Shown in pieces: positions 52,690 through 62,220 of a DNA stretch of 64,000 nucleotides. The translations under genes were made by a program, and so were the position numbers. The notes below the pieces were generated by a model. That model was not told the DNA's origin. It searched no databases and worked only from the letters and a program-made list of their open reading frames with translations. How positions within the stretch are numbered: the first letter of the stretch is position 1; each line of letters begins with the position of its first letter. The DNA comes from Corynebacterium endometrii (GTDB lineage: Bacteria > Actinomycetota > Actinomycetes > Mycobacteriales > Mycobacteriaceae). The stretch spans positions 620,001 through 684,000 of the forward strand of contig NZ_CP039247.1 of assembly GCF_004795735.1 (NCBI RefSeq), given 5' to 3'.

Positions 52690-53766
52690 CTAGTTAGCCT
52701 CGGTGATGGGGTAGCCGGTTACGGGCCCTGCGGTGTTTGGCTCCCACCCCAGTTCGGGTGCCACGTGGGTGGCGAAGTTATCCAGGATGCGTACGTTGAC
52801 GTCCACTCCCATGCCGGTGGGCACCGTAAGCATCAGGGTGTCCGCGGCCATTACGGCGGGGTCAGCCTTGAGCTGCTCGATGAGTTTATCCGGCTCGGCC
52901 GCGTAGGTCCGCCCAAAGGTGGTGGCGCCCACATCGGGCAGCATGCCCACTTGATCGGAGCTCGATGCCTGCATGCCAAAGCGCTGCATATCGGCACCGT
53001 CCACGATGGGGAAAATGGAACGGGACACGGACACGCGCGGCGCCCAGCCATGCCCGGTATCCCGCCAGGCTGCGCGGTAGCGGGAAATTTGTTCGGCTTG
53101 AATCTCACCCAGAGTGGATGAGGAGGTCTCCGAAACGAGGGTTGAAGACATTAGGTTGACCCCATCGCGCGCGGCCTGCTCGGCGGTGGCGTGGGTACCA
53201 GAACCGTAGAATACGCAGCGGCGCAACTCCGGCGCGTGGGGAAATACCGGCAGCGGCGAACCGGGCTGGAACATCTGTGGGTATTGCCGCTCCAGCGGGG
53301 CAGCGGTGGCAAAACCGTGGCCGTCTATCGCGGCCATGAACTTCTCAAAGTGCTCGCGCGCTAGATCAGCCCCATTGCCCTTCTCCGCCGTGTAACCAAA
53401 GGCCTCCCAGCCGCGTTCCGCCACCTCGGGTGCCCCGCGGGAAAGGCCCAGGGCCACGCGGCCGCCGGAGAGCTGGTACAAGGAGGCCGCTTCCTCGGCC
53501 AAGTAAAGCGGATTCTCATAGCGCAGGTCAATGACCCCGGTGCCCACCTCGATTCGCTTGGTGGCCCCGGCTACAGCGCCCAGCAGCGGCATGGGTGCGG
53601 ACGCCTGCGGGACGAAATGGTGGACGCGGAAGGAGGCATTATTTACCCCTATATCGTCCGCGGCCTTGGCCAGCTCCAGGTGAATCTGGGCCATTGTGGT
53701 AGCGCTCGGTCCACGCGTGCCGCCAAAGGCGTAGTGGCCGAATGAGAGGAATCCAAAAGCTTTCAT
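52690..53766 (-). CDS. Luciferase-like (LLM class) flavin-dependent oxidoreductase
   Basis: 358 residues, bacterial luciferase-family TIM barrel that uses reduced FMN or F420 supplied by a partner. It begins MKAFGFLSFGHYAF and contains FRVHHFVPQASAPMPLLGAVAGATKRIEVGTGV, YENPLYLAEEAASLYQLSGGRVALGLSRGAPE and the GSGTHATAEQAARDGVNLMSS segment typical of the family. The substrate cannot be told from the sequence; no reductase gene is adjacent. AGGAG lies 17 bases before ATG 53766, farther than usual. It is downstream of hisN in the same direction. Confidence 0.85.
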   Translation of the reverse strand: MKAFGFLSFGHYAFGGTRGPSATTMAQIHLELAKAADDIGVNNASFRVHHFVPQASAPMPLLGAVAGATKRIEVGTGVIDLRYENPLYLAEEAASLYQLSGGRVALGLSRGAPEVAERGWEAFGYTAEKGNGADLAREHFEKFMAAIDGHGFATAAPLERQYPQMFQPGSPLPVFPHAPELRRCVFYGSGTHATAEQAARDGVNLMSSTLVSETSSSTLGEIQAEQISRYRAAWRDTGHGWAPRVSVSRSIFPIVDGADMQRFGMQASSSDQVGMLPDVGATTFGRTYAAEPDKLIEQLKADPAVMAADTLMLTVPTGMGVDVNVRILDNFATHVAPELGWEPNTAGPVTGYPITEAN

Positions 53767-53850
53767 TGGGGTCTATCACCTGCTCCTTTTGCAGCGCGTA
53801 ACCGCGCGATCTCCGCAGCGGCGGGGGCGTAAGAACTATGAGTGGCCAGT

Positions 53851-54654
53851 TTAGTTGGATTCGGCCGGCGCGTCCGGAGCCAAGGCTTCTATCACCGCGC
53901 GGTGCAGGTGGCCATTGGAGGCCACCGCGTTGCCGCCCGCTGGGCCGGGTTCGCCGGTGAGGGAGGTAAAGACGCCGCCGGCCTCGGTGACCAGTAACGC
54001 GGGCGCCGCCAGATCCCACAGGGAGACCTCTGGCTCCGCGGCAATGTCCACGGCGCCTTCCGCAACGAGGCAGTAATTCCAAAAATCACCGTATCCGCGC
54101 AGGCGCCAGGTGGATTCGGTTAGCCCAATGAACTTGTCCTGCAGCCCCAGTTCCTTCCAGCCGGCGAGGGAGCTCATGGCCAAGGACGCGTCCTCGAGCT
54201 TCGTGACGCCGGAGACATGGAGTTCCCTGGCCTCGCCGTTGACTACACGGAAAGCGCCGCAATCCCTGGACGCATACCAACGGCGGCGCATCGCCGGTGC
54301 GGAGATGACAGACACAACCGGCTCACCGTCCTCAAGCAGGGCGATGAGGGTTGCCCATACCGGGACGTTGCGCACGTAGTTCTTAGTCCCGTCGATCGGG
54401 TCGATGACCCACTGGCGGCCCTCAATGGTGGACTCGCCGCCAAATTCCTCGCCCAGAACCTCGTCATCGGGGCGGGCCTCCGAGAGCTTGTCGCGGATGG
54501 CCTTCTCACACGCCAGGTCGGCATCCGAGACGGGGGTCATGTCCGGCTTGGACTTAACGTGCAGGCTGTCCGACTCGAAGCGATGCATGGTGATGGCATC
54601 TGCCACGCCGGCCAACTCAAGGGCCAAGGCCAAGTCCTCTGAATACTTACCCAC
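53851..54654 (-). CDS. hisN: Histidinol-phosphatase HisN (inositol-phosphatase fold)
   Basis: The actinobacterial histidinol-phosphate phosphatase of histidine synthesis belongs to the inositol monophosphatase family. The 267-residue product starts at GTG 54654 ([25 protein letters not shown]), which matches C. glutamicum HisN; the longer frame overlaps the upstream gene. Metal-binding motifs are [24 protein letters not shown] and [17 protein letters not shown]. Start and upstream stop overlap by 8 bases, so hisN is coupled to the neighbouring inositol-phosphatase gene. Confidence 0.87.
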   Translation of the reverse strand: MGKYSEDLALALELAGVADAITMHRFESDSLHVKSKPDMTPVSDADLACEKAIRDKLSEARPDDEVLGEEFGGESTIEGRQWVIDPIDGTKNYVRNVPVWATLIALLEDGEPVVSVISAPAMRRRWYASRDCGAFRVVNGEARELHVSGVTKLEDASLAMSSLAGWKELGLQDKFIGLTESTWRLRGYGDFWNYCLVAEGAVDIAAEPEVSLWDLAAPALLVTEAGGVFTSLTGEPGPAGGNAVASNGHLHRAVIEALAPDAPAESN

Positions 54655-55474
54655 GGAACAACTCCTCAATTTCGGCAACAACCTGCTTATTTCCTGCAAC
54701 GCACCACTCTACGCCGCCGGCTTCCACCTTGATGGCCTTTCCGCCGGCGGCTTCCACCAGAGCCTTGCCCGGAAGCCAATCCCAATCGGCCACGGAGTGT
54801 TGAACCCAGGCGCCCCACGTGCCGTCCGCAACGCTAGCCAGGTCGATGGAACCGGCGCCCAGCATGCGCAGGGTGGCAAAGTTTTCCGCCACGTGCTGCC
54901 AAGCCTCGCGGATCTCCGGGATGGCCATGGACGTTGGGTGCAGGTACGTGGCCAGGCTGCTGCGGGAGGCCGGGCTGTCCGCAAGCGGGGTTACTTCCTT
55001 ACCGTCGCGCGAGGTTGGGAAATCGCGGCCGCCGAACCAGGTATAACCCATCGCCGGGCGATGCACCGCCCCCATGATGACGCCCTCGGCATCGGACAGG
55101 GATAGGGCGGAACAGAAGTAGTCAGAACCCGAGGCAAAGTTGTACGTGCCGTCAACCGGGTCGATGTGCCAGATACGCCCTGATTCGGAATGCCGGGCCG
55201 CGCCTTCCTCGCCCACGATTCCATCTTCCGGGCGGACGGCCTCAAGTACTCCTGAAACGAATTGCTCGGCGGCGCGATCCGCATCGGTCACCACGTCAGA
55301 CACGGAAGTCTTGGCCTCGGTGGTGATGCCCTGCTCCCGCAGGCGCCAGGCCAGCCGGCCGGCGTTGTAGACCAATGCCTGCGCCAAGTGGGCGTCAGTA
55401 TCATCGGCATGGGCCACGATGAAGGTCTTGGTGACCGCGTCAATCATCTCAGTCAAGGACGGTTCTGAATTCAT
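54647..55474 (-). CDS. Inositol monophosphatase family protein (ImpC-like)
   Basis: 275 residues, second member of the same family and upstream of hisN. The motifs are [25 protein letters not shown] and [20 protein letters not shown], so the two-metal site is complete. In C. glutamicum the gene before hisN is impC, whose product acts on inositol phosphate or related substrates; the exact substrate here is inferred. ATG 55474 is preferred because CACAAT (55487-55482) lies 7 bases upstream; ATG 55483 is possible. It is divergent from prfB. Confidence 0.8.
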   Translation of the reverse strand: MNSEPSLTEMIDAVTKTFIVAHADDTDAHLAQALVYNAGRLAWRLREQGITTEAKTSVSDVVTDADRAAEQFVSGVLEAVRPEDGIVGEEGAARHSESGRIWHIDPVDGTYNFASGSDYFCSALSLSDAEGVIMGAVHRPAMGYTWFGGRDFPTSRDGKEVTPLADSPASRSSLATYLHPTSMAIPEIREAWQHVAENFATLRMLGAGSIDLASVADGTWGAWVQHSVADWDWLPGKALVEAAGGKAIKVEAGGVEWCVAGNKQVVAEIEELFRG

Positions 55475-55529
55475 GCGTTCCATTGTGGTGCTTTTCAAGG
55501 GCGATCGCTAATTGAACGGGGATACTGGG

Positions 55530-55535
55530 TAGACT
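55530..55535 (+). promoter_or_regulatory. -10 box TAGACT, leaderless start of prfB
   Basis: TAGACT, 8 bases, then ATG 55544. Confidence 0.6.
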
Positions 55536-55543
55536 GGGGCGTT

Positions 55544-56647
55544 ATGCGACCTGAAACATCCGCCGCCATCAACGAACTCTCCGCAACCCTGACCACTATT
55601 GAGAAGGTCATGGACCCGGACGCGCTCGCGGAGCGAGTCCGGGAGCTGGAGGCCCAAGCGGCGGATCCATCACTATGGGATGACCCGGATCACGCGCAGC
55701 AGGTCACCACGGAGCTATCCGCCACTCAGGCCAAGCTGCGTAAACTCTCCGGCCTGCGCGGGCGCATCGACGACCTTCCGGTGATGTATGAACTCGCGGA
55801 GGAAGAGGGGGATACCGCCCTCGCGGACTCCGAGCTGGAGGAACTTCGCGGTGAAATCGAAGCGCTGGAGGTTACCACCATGCTCTCCGGCGAGTATGAC
55901 CAGCGCGAGGCCGTCATCAATATCCGCTCCGGCGCGGGCGGGGTGGATGCGGCGGACTGGGCCGAAATGCTCATGCGCATGTATGTGCGTTGGGCGGAGA
56001 AGAAGGGGCACAAGGTCGATGTCTATGACATTTCCTACGCAGAAGAGGCCGGCATAAAGTCCGCGACCTTCGTGGTCCATGGTGAATATATGTACGGCAC
56101 CCTATCGGTGGAACAAGGCGCACACCGCCTCGTGCGCATTTCGCCGTTCGATAACCAGGCCCGCCGCCAGACCTCCTTTGCCGAGGTGGAGGTCCTGCCC
56201 GTGGTTGAGCAGACGGATTCCATCGAGGTCCCCGACTCTGAGGTGCGCGTGGACGTGTACCGCTCCTCTGGGCCAGGCGGCCAGTCCGTCAACACCACTG
56301 ATTCGGCCGTTCGCCTGACACACCTGCCGACGGGGATCGTGGTCACGTGCCAGAATGAGAAGTCTCAGATCCAGAATAAGGCCTCCGCCATGCGCGTGCT
56401 TCAGGCCAAGCTGCTTGAGCGCAAACGCCAGGAGGAGCGGGCGGAAATGGACGCGCTGGGTGCCGGGGGCAACGCCTCGTGGGGCAATCAGATGCGCTCA
56501 TACGTGCTGCACCCCTACCAAATGGTTAAGGACCTGCGTAACAACTTCGAGGTGGGAGACCCGCAGAAGGTGCTCGACGGTGACATCGATGGATTGCTCG
56601 AGGCGGGCATCCGGTGGCGCATGTCCCAGGAGTCCCCTCAGGCATAA
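55544..56647 (+). CDS. prfB: Peptide chain release factor 2
   Basis: RF2 ends translation at UGA and UAA. The 367-residue product has the codon-reading tripeptide in [16 protein letters not shown] and the peptidyl-transfer GGQ in [17 protein letters not shown]. The frame is continuous from the start, with no in-frame UGA, so the programmed frameshift used for autoregulation in many bacteria is absent here, as usual in actinobacteria. It is followed by a strong hairpin at 56755-56791. Confidence 0.95.
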   Translation: MRPETSAAINELSATLTTIEKVMDPDALAERVRELEAQAADPSLWDDPDHAQQVTTELSATQAKLRKLSGLRGRIDDLPVMYELAEEEGDTALADSELEELRGEIEALEVTTMLSGEYDQREAVINIRSGAGGVDAADWAEMLMRMYVRWAEKKGHKVDVYDISYAEEAGIKSATFVVHGEYMYGTLSVEQGAHRLVRISPFDNQARRQTSFAEVEVLPVVEQTDSIEVPDSEVRVDVYRSSGPGGQSVNTTDSAVRLTHLPTGIVVTCQNEKSQIQNKASAMRVLQAKLLERKRQEERAEMDALGAGGNASWGNQMRSYVLHPYQMVKDLRNNFEVGDPQKVLDGDIDGLLEAGIRWRMSQESPQA

Positions 56648-56754
56648 CCCCGGCTCGCATGCGGGGTAGCGGCGAACAATCCCGGGCGCTAAATAGTGGC
56701 GCTAAATAGGGGGTGGTGTTTAAACCTCGCCCTATACCCGGGGGAAGACAAAAG

Positions 56755-56791
56755 CGGCGCCCCCTCTTCCGCGTTGGAAGGGAGGGCGCCG
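56755..56791. terminator. Bidirectional hairpin between prfB and the AbgT gene
   Basis: CGGCGCCCCCTCTTCC (56755-56770) pairs with GGAAGGGAGGGCGCCG (56776-56791) with one mismatch. Confidence 0.85.
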
Positions 56792-56821
56792 TAAGGAAAA
56801 CGGGGGTGGCTTGGCGGAGCC

Positions 56822-58525
56822 TTAGCCAGCGGCTGGGTATTCCATGGACACGCCGGGGCCCAGAGGGAGGCCCAGGAGGTACCACGCCACGAAGAAGAGG
56901 AACCAGCCGGCGATCATTGTCAGGGAGTACGGGAGAGCCAGGGACATCAGGGTTCCCACGCCGGCCTTCTTGTAGTAGCGCTGCAGGAAGGTCAGCGCCA
57001 GCGCGAAGTAGGGGCTCATCGGGGTGATGATGTTAGTGGGGGAGTCGCCGATACGGAAAAGCATCTGGGTGACCTCGGGGGAGGTGCCCACGTACATCAT
57101 CATAGGGACCACGATTGGGGCCATCAGCGCCCATTGCGCGGAACCGGAGGTGATGAACAGGTTGAGCAGCGCCACCATGATGACGAAGGCCGCGAACATG
57201 ACCAACGGCGGCAGGTTCCAGGTCTGGAGTAGTTCGGAGCCCTTGATTGAGGTCCAGATGCCCAGGTTAGACCATTCGAACCAGGCGATGAACTGGGCCA
57301 CTGCGAAGAATAGGACAATCATCGGCAGCATGGATTTGAGGCCGTCTGCCATGAATTCTGGAACATCCGCCGCGGAGGTGATGGACTTGGTGACCATGCC
57401 GTAAACGATGCCCACAGCCAAGAACATCAGGGTGATGGGAATCGCGATGGATTGGATGAGTGGGGACTGCATGAAGTCACCGTCGGGGCCGGAAAGCGGG
57501 GAGGCTGGGATCAACATGAGGGCAAAGTACCCGGCCAGGAAGGCCACTAGCGTGACGCCGGCGGCTTTAAGGCCCTTGGACTCGATAGAGTCCAGCGCCA
57601 AATCTTCCTTAGAGATGCCGCCCTCAGCGCTGATCTTGGTATCGGCTGGGGCAGAGTCCGCGTCCGCAATGACGTTGCCGTCCTCATCGGTGGCGGGAGC
57701 CTTTTCAAAGGACAGCTCGCTGAGATCCAGGTCGTCATGGTCCACCAGCTGGCGGGCCTTCTTATCGATGAAGAACTCCGTGACAACGGTGATGATGAGG
57801 GCCAGGACGATAGCGGATGGGATGACGAAGAAGATATTCGCCAGAGGGGAGACCTCATAGTTCTCATCGACAATCTGGGCGGCAGGGGTTGAGATGCCGG
57901 CCAGCAGGAGGTCCGTGATGTTGAGGATCAGGGAGGCGTTGAATCCGGCGGAGGACGCCGCGAACGCTACCATCGCGCCCACAATCGGGGAGCGGCCTAG
58001 GGCATGGAAGGCCATGGCGCCCAGTGGGATGAGGATAACGTAGATGGCGTCGGACGCGACGGAGCCGGTGACGCCCGCCAGGGCCACGACGAAGGTCAGG
58101 GATTTGGGGCCAACCTTGGAGACCATGGCGCGGACCAGGGCGGAGAGCAGGCCGGATTTTTCGGCGACGGCTACGCCCAGCATCACGGCGAGGATCACGC
58201 CGAGCGGCGGGAAGGAGGTGAAGTTCGTGATGGCCTCGGAGACCATGCGCGAGATTCCCTCCTTATTAAGGAGGGATTCTACGTAGACGGGTTCCCCCGA
58301 TTCGGGATTCACAGCCTCGAGGCCGATCTTGGAGCCGATCCAGGAGCTGATGGCAACTACGCCGGCGAGGATGACGAAGAGCCAGAAAGGATCCGGTAGC
58401 TTGTTGCCCACCTTCTCGATGGCTCCAAGGAAACCGCCCGTTCCCTGCTTTGTCTGGGAATCGTCGGAGGAATCCTGCGGATTGATTCTCGGTGGTTGTT
58501 TATTCTTTTGACCAGTTGTTGACAT
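56822..58525 (-). CDS. AbgT family transporter
   Basis: 567-residue membrane protein of the AbgT family, which imports p-aminobenzoyl-glutamate or exports sulfonamide-type compounds. It has about a dozen hydrophobic helices, e.g. [37 protein letters not shown] and [17 protein letters not shown]. Family signatures are [26 protein letters not shown] and [21 protein letters not shown]. The cytoplasmic loop at about residues 260-320 is acidic. The ATG at 58525 has a weak ribosome binding site. No abgA/abgB partner genes are adjacent. Confidence 0.9.
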   Translation of the reverse strand: MSTTGQKNKQPPRINPQDSSDDSQTKQGTGGFLGAIEKVGNKLPDPFWLFVILAGVVAISSWIGSKIGLEAVNPESGEPVYVESLLNKEGISRMVSEAITNFTSFPPLGVILAVMLGVAVAEKSGLLSALVRAMVSKVGPKSLTFVVALAGVTGSVASDAIYVILIPLGAMAFHALGRSPIVGAMVAFAASSAGFNASLILNITDLLLAGISTPAAQIVDENYEVSPLANIFFVIPSAIVLALIITVVTEFFIDKKARQLVDHDDLDLSELSFEKAPATDEDGNVIADADSAPADTKISAEGGISKEDLALDSIESKGLKAAGVTLVAFLAGYFALMLIPASPLSGPDGDFMQSPLIQSIAIPITLMFLAVGIVYGMVTKSITSAADVPEFMADGLKSMLPMIVLFFAVAQFIAWFEWSNLGIWTSIKGSELLQTWNLPPLVMFAAFVIMVALLNLFITSGSAQWALMAPIVVPMMMYVGTSPEVTQMLFRIGDSPTNIITPMSPYFALALTFLQRYYKKAGVGTLMSLALPYSLTMIAGWFLFFVAWYLLGLPLGPGVSMEYPAAG

Positions 58526-58669
58526 TGGTCTCGGCGCTTTCTTTGTAGATCGGTCGTCGGGCCATGTGAGTTTTCAACGCTATGGCAATGAGATCCAAAT
58601 AACAAGTTTAGGCCCAGGGTTAACCATGGCTCAATGGCAATTAAGATTCCGCTTGTTGACTGGAGTTGC

Positions 58670-58675
58670 TAGAGT
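58670..58675 (+). promoter_or_regulatory. -10 box TAGAGT, leaderless start of ftsE
   Basis: TAGAGT, 7 bases, then GTG 58683. Confidence 0.6.
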
Positions 58676-58682
58676 TGCGCAT

Positions 58683-59372
58683 GTGATTACCTTCGATAGA
58701 GTAACCAAAATTTATGACTCGTCCGGCCGGCCGGCCTTAGATGATGTCTCATTCACCATTGAAGATGGAGAGTTTGTTTTTCTTATCGGCCCATCCGGTT
58801 CAGGCAAGTCAACCTTCCTGCAGCTCATGGTCCGTGAAACCAATCTGACCAGCGGTGATATCCATTACGATGGTTTCCACGTCAATGCGCTTAAGGGCAA
58901 GGACGTCAACAGGCTTCGCCAGTCCATTGGTTACGTCTTCCAGGATTTCCGCCTGCTGCCCAAGCTGACGGTGGAGCAGAACGTGGCCTTTGCGCTGGAG
59001 GTTATCGGCAAGAAGAAATCCCGCATCGCCAAGCTAGTCCCGGAAACCCTGGAGATGGTGGGGCTGGGTTCCAAGGCGCACCGGTACCCGCATGAACTCT
59101 CCGGAGGTGAGCAGCAGCGAGTGGCTGTGGCCCGGGCCTTCGTCAACCGCCCCAAGCTGGTTCTGGCGGACGAACCCACCGGAAACCTGGACCCATCCAC
59201 CGCCGCTGAGATTATGGGATTGTTGAACCAAATCAACCGCCGCGGCACCACTGTGGTCATGTCCACCCACAATGCCCGTGCTGTTAATGAGGCGCGTCAG
59301 CGCGTCATTGAGCTGCACAATGGCAAGCTCGTGCGCGATGAGCATAACGCTATCTACGGGGAGGCCCAGTAA
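58683..59372 (+). CDS. ftsE: Cell division ATP-binding protein FtsE
   Basis: ATPase of the FtsEX complex, which activates septal peptidoglycan hydrolases from outside via FtsX. The 229-residue product starts at GTG 58683 ([14 protein letters not shown]); the longer open frame is non-coding. It has Walker [11 protein letters not shown]-loop [10 protein letters not shown], signature [15 protein letters not shown], Walker [13 protein letters not shown] and H-loop VVMSTHNA. ftsX overlaps by one base (TAATG). Confidence 0.96.
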   Translation: MITFDRVTKIYDSSGRPALDDVSFTIEDGEFVFLIGPSGSGKSTFLQLMVRETNLTSGDIHYDGFHVNALKGKDVNRLRQSIGYVFQDFRLLPKLTVEQNVAFALEVIGKKKSRIAKLVPETLEMVGLGSKAHRYPHELSGGEQQRVAVARAFVNRPKLVLADEPTGNLDPSTAAEIMGLLNQINRRGTTVVMSTHNARAVNEARQRVIELHNGKLVRDEHNAIYGEAQ

Positions 59373-60274
59373 TGAATGCCAAGTTTGTGCTGCGAGAGGC
59401 CTTCAAGGGCCTGGGCCGCAACCTCACCATGACCATTGCCCTCATCATCACCACCGCTATTTCCGTTGGGTTGGTTGTGGCGGGCATCCTGGTCACCAAC
59501 ATGACCCAGGACACCAAGGACATCTACCTAGAACGCGTCGAGGTCATGATCCAGCTGGATGAGGATATCTCCGCCAATGACCAGAATTGCTCCTCGCCGG
59601 CCTGCCGAGAGGTCAAGGACACCTTGGAGGCCCACTCCGGCGTGGAGACGTTGACCTACCGCAATCGCGAGGAATCCTTCCAGCGTTTCACGGAGGTCTT
59701 CCAGGAAACGGATCCACTGCTGGTTGCGGAAACCTCCCCGGACGCCCTTCCGGCCGCGCTGCATGTGCGCCTGGTTGACCCAACGGATACCTCCGCCATC
59801 GATGAGGTCCGTGATCTGCCTCAGGTGGACACCATCGTTGACCAGGTCGAAGAGGTGCGCGGTGCCACGGACAACCTTGATTCCATCCGCAACGCCACGT
59901 TCGCGTTGGCCGCGGTCCAGGCCCTGGCCGCCATATTCTTGATCGCCAACATGGTGCAGATCGCGGCGTTTAACCGTTCCACTGAGATTTCCATCATGCG
60001 CATGGTGGGCGCCTCCCGCTGGATCACCCAGGCCCCGTTTATCCTTGAGGCCGTCCTGGCCACCCTGGTGGGCGCCGTCCTGGCGGGCATTGGCGTGTTT
60101 ATCGCCAAGACAACGGTGGTCGATGACGCCCTGGAGGGGCTCTACCGGGCCCAGCTCATCGCCCCGATTCAAACGAGCGATATGTGGGTAGCGCTGCCTA
60201 TCGCCGGAATCGCCGCCATGGTAGTAAGCGCGATTGTCGCCCAGGTAACGCTGCGCGCCTACGTCCGCAAGTAG
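59372..60274 (+). CDS. ftsX: Cell division membrane protein FtsX
   Basis: 300 residues. Helix 1 (LTMTIALIITTAISVGLVVAGILV) is followed by an extracytoplasmic loop of about 120 residues with a Cys pair (QNCSSPACREV), then three further helices (FALAAVQALAAIFLIANMVQI, APFILEAVLATLVGAVLAGIGVF, ALPIAGIAAMVVSAIVA). The FtsX motif RSTEISIMRMVGASRW that couples to FtsE is present. Translationally coupled to ftsE; hairpin terminator follows. Confidence 0.95.
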   Translation: MNAKFVLREAFKGLGRNLTMTIALIITTAISVGLVVAGILVTNMTQDTKDIYLERVEVMIQLDEDISANDQNCSSPACREVKDTLEAHSGVETLTYRNREESFQRFTEVFQETDPLLVAETSPDALPAALHVRLVDPTDTSAIDEVRDLPQVDTIVDQVEEVRGATDNLDSIRNATFALAAVQALAAIFLIANMVQIAAFNRSTEISIMRMVGASRWITQAPFILEAVLATLVGAVLAGIGVFIAKTTVVDDALEGLYRAQLIAPIQTSDMWVALPIAGIAAMVVSAIVAQVTLRAYVRK

Positions 60275-60301
60275 CCACCCGTGGCCGTGGTGGAAAAATA
60301 G

Positions 60302-60353
60302 CTCACGATAAGCCCTTCGGGGACTCGCATCCCGCGGGGCCTTCGTGAGTTTT
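60302..60353 (+). terminator. Terminator after ftsX
   Basis: CTCACGA (60302-60308) pairs with TCGTGAG (60343-60349) with inner GC pairing, then TTTT. Confidence 0.75.
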
Positions 60354-60383
60354 CCCAAGCTGGCGCTAGTACTATGGCCTGTC

Positions 60384-60959
60384 ATGACGCATCTTGGATT
60401 GTCCTACACATCTGATCCCGCCGGCCCGGTCTTTGCCGCTGTGACCCAGGCCCCGGGGCGTGCCGAGGCCGCGCGCGTGGTGGGGCGTTACGCTTCGGCC
60501 GATGCAGCGCGTGCCGCGCATCCGGGCGCCGAGGTAGTTGAGGTCCATCCCGCCGGGCAGGCGGGCCTTACAGACCTTGAGGTTTTAGACCGCTCCATTC
60601 CGCGCGGGGTAGTGGTGGTGGATGTGGTGGAAAAGACTGTGTCTTCCTATCGGGCGGACGGTTCCCTTGCCGTTCGCCCGTTTTCGCGCGCGGCCTTGTC
60701 CGACGCCACCATCACCGCCCCCTTGCACTTCACCGTCTGCTTGGTGCACCCGGATAGGGAAGCGCTCACGGATGAATTCGTGGTGCTCAGCCAGGACTTC
60801 AACATTGCGCTGGTGGCGCGCTCTTCCATCGCGGCGTGGGCCCTAGATATTCATGGGATTCCCGCTGAACGCACCCTGGCCTCGTACGGCGCGGCATCCC
60901 CGCAGCGACGCGCGGCCGGTAGGCGGACGGGATTCCTCGGCAAATTGTTTGGCCGGTAG
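60384..60959 (+). CDS. Hypothetical protein between ftsX and smpB
   Basis: Not recognised. ATG 60384 follows TACTAT (60370-60375) by 8 bases, which makes the shorter of the open starts the likely one. The 191-residue product has no signal peptide or membrane helix. Repeated Ala-rich helices (GRAEAARVVGRYASADAARAAHP) precede a mixed alpha/beta part (VVVVDVVEKTVSSYRADGSLAVRPFSR, HFTVCLVHPDREALTDEFVVLSQDFNIALVA) and an Arg/Gly-rich tail ending FLGKLFGR. The tail suggests contact with nucleic acid or membrane, but this is speculation. Confidence 0.6.
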   Translation: MTHLGLSYTSDPAGPVFAAVTQAPGRAEAARVVGRYASADAARAAHPGAEVVEVHPAGQAGLTDLEVLDRSIPRGVVVVDVVEKTVSSYRADGSLAVRPFSRAALSDATITAPLHFTVCLVHPDREALTDEFVVLSQDFNIALVARSSIAAWALDIHGIPAERTLASYGAASPQRRAAGRRTGFLGKLFGR

Positions 60960-60972
60960 GGCAGTTCGCCGG

Positions 60973-60978
60973 TAGATT
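60973..60978 (+). promoter_or_regulatory. -10 box TAGATT, leaderless start of smpB
   Basis: TAGATT, 8 bases, then ATG 60987. Confidence 0.6.
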
Positions 60979-60986
60979 GGTAGGTT

Positions 60987-61487
60987 ATGGCTAAGAAGGC
61001 AAAAAAGAAGAAGGCGGCGTCCGGCGAGGCAACTCTTGCGACGAACCGCCGAGCCCGCCATGATTACAAAATCCTGGAGGAGATCGAGTGCGGGATCGTG
61101 CTGCTCGGCACGGAGATCAAGTCCCTGCGGGAGGGCAAGATATCCCTCAACGACGCCTTCGCCACCATCGACAATGGTGAGGTATTCCTCCGTAACCTTC
61201 ACATTCCGGAATACTCCATGGGGCACTGGACGAACCACACCCCGCGCCGAACCCGCAAGCTGCTGCTTCACCGCCGTGAGATTGACAAGCTCATGGGGCA
61301 GGTCCGAGACGGCAATAAGACGCTCATTCCCCTCAAGGTTTACCTGAAGAATGGGTATGCCAAGCTGCAGCTGGGCCTTGCGCAGGGCAAGCAGGCCTAT
61401 GACAAGCGCGAGGACATCAAGCGCCGCGACCAGAACCGTGAGATCACCCGCGAGCTGGGCCGCCGCGTCAAGGGGATCAACGCCTAG
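60987..61487 (+). CDS. smpB: tmRNA-binding protein SmpB
   Basis: Partner of tmRNA in trans-translation, rescuing stalled ribosomes. The 166-residue product has a basic N-terminus (AKKAKKKKAA), then the conserved oligonucleotide-binding barrel: ATNRRARHDYKI, GIVLLGTEIKSLREGKISLNDAF, RNLHIPEYSMGHWTNHTPRRTRKLLLHRREI and KLQLGLAQGKQAYDKR. A basic C-terminal helix (RREITRELGRR type) enters the A site. The ssrA gene lies 140 bases downstream in the same direction. Confidence 0.96.
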   Translation: MAKKAKKKKAASGEATLATNRRARHDYKILEEIECGIVLLGTEIKSLREGKISLNDAFATIDNGEVFLRNLHIPEYSMGHWTNHTPRRTRKLLLHRREIDKLMGQVRDGNKTLIPLKVYLKNGYAKLQLGLAQGKQAYDKREDIKRRDQNREITRELGRRVKGINA

Positions 61488-61627
61488 AACCGGCGGATTT
61501 AACCCACCCCTTCACATTGACGCGCCGCATAACCTTCCCAGCTCGGGGCCGCCTTGCGGGAATGAACGGGGCTGGGCTAGTGTTGAACGCACTGTAGAGA
61601 AGATGCACATCCCGCTCTGCAAGCAAT

Positions 61628-62004
61628 GGGGTTGATTTGGTTTCGACTTCGCTCATTGCGCCAGGGGAAGCGTGCCGGTGCAGGCTGGAGACCACCGTAA
61701 GCGTCGCAGCAACCAATAAACGCAGAGAAGAACTCTCAGCGTGACTACGCCCTCGCTGCCTAATTTCAGCGACGCGTGTCTGTCGGCCTAGGTTTCGTTC
61801 CTGACCTAGATCCCGGCATCGACTAAGGGACTCGCCGTTTGGCTGCGTTGCCAGGGCCAAACGGGACTTTCACTGGCAACTGGGCCCATCATCCGGAGCG
61901 TGTTTGCCCGAGCCGGAGGGTCGAGTAGAGATCCCGCGCAGACTGCGCACGGAGAAGCCCTGGCAAGGTGGCGAAGGACCCGGGTTCAATTCCCGGCAGC
62001 TCCA
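61628..62004 (+). ncRNA. ssrA: Transfer-messenger RNA
   Basis: The 5' end GGGGTTGATTTGGTTTCGAC pairs with the 3' end CAGCTCC through seven pairs of the acceptor stem (one G-U and one U-G). The T arm (GGGTTCAATTCCC) is at the 3' end. The tag reading frame is 61722-61763: A-E-K-N-S-Q-R-D-Y-A-L-A-A followed by TAA, close to the AEKSQRDYALAA type of corynebacteria. After the discriminator A at 62004 the DNA reads CAA rather than CCA, so the CCA end is not encoded and must be added by nucleotidyltransferase. Confidence 0.95.
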
Positions 62005-62012
62005 CAAAATGG

Positions 62013-62050
62013 AAACTCCCTGTTCGATGTTGAGCAGGGAGTTTCTTTTA
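62013..62050 (+). terminator. Terminator after ssrA
   Basis: AAACTCCCTG (62013-62022) pairs exactly with CAGGGAGTTT (62035-62044), then a T-rich CTTTTATTTT. Confidence 0.92.
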
Positions 62051-62120
62051 TTTTCCCTGGTTGTGCCGTATTTCCCATCATGCCACAATAGGAACCAATA
62101 CGCACGAATATGAACGTGTA

Positions 62121-62164
62121 ACGTACCAGTTGCGTACCAGTTACGTACCGACAACGTACCAAGT
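62121..62164 (+). repeat. Four tandem 11-bp repeats
   Basis: ACGTACCAGTT, GCGTACCAGTT, ACGTACCGACA and ACGTACCAAGT stand head to tail. All share CGTACC and have an exact period of 11. Confidence 0.85.
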
Positions 62165-62176
62165 AGGGCAGACACG

Positions 62177-62206
62177 ATGGCAAGAAAACGCACCCGTTCC
62201 CGTTAG
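62177..62206 (+). pseudogene. Nine-codon stub resembling the start of a phage-type integrase
   Basis: ATG, then A-R-K-R-T-R-S-R and TAG, 12 bases after the 11-bp repeats. The MARKRTR start is common in tyrosine integrases of actinobacteria. The remainder of any such gene is missing; the glgC-family stop begins 15 bases further on. Identification is tentative. Confidence 0.35.
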
Positions 62207-62220
62207 ACGCCGCGAGTGAA

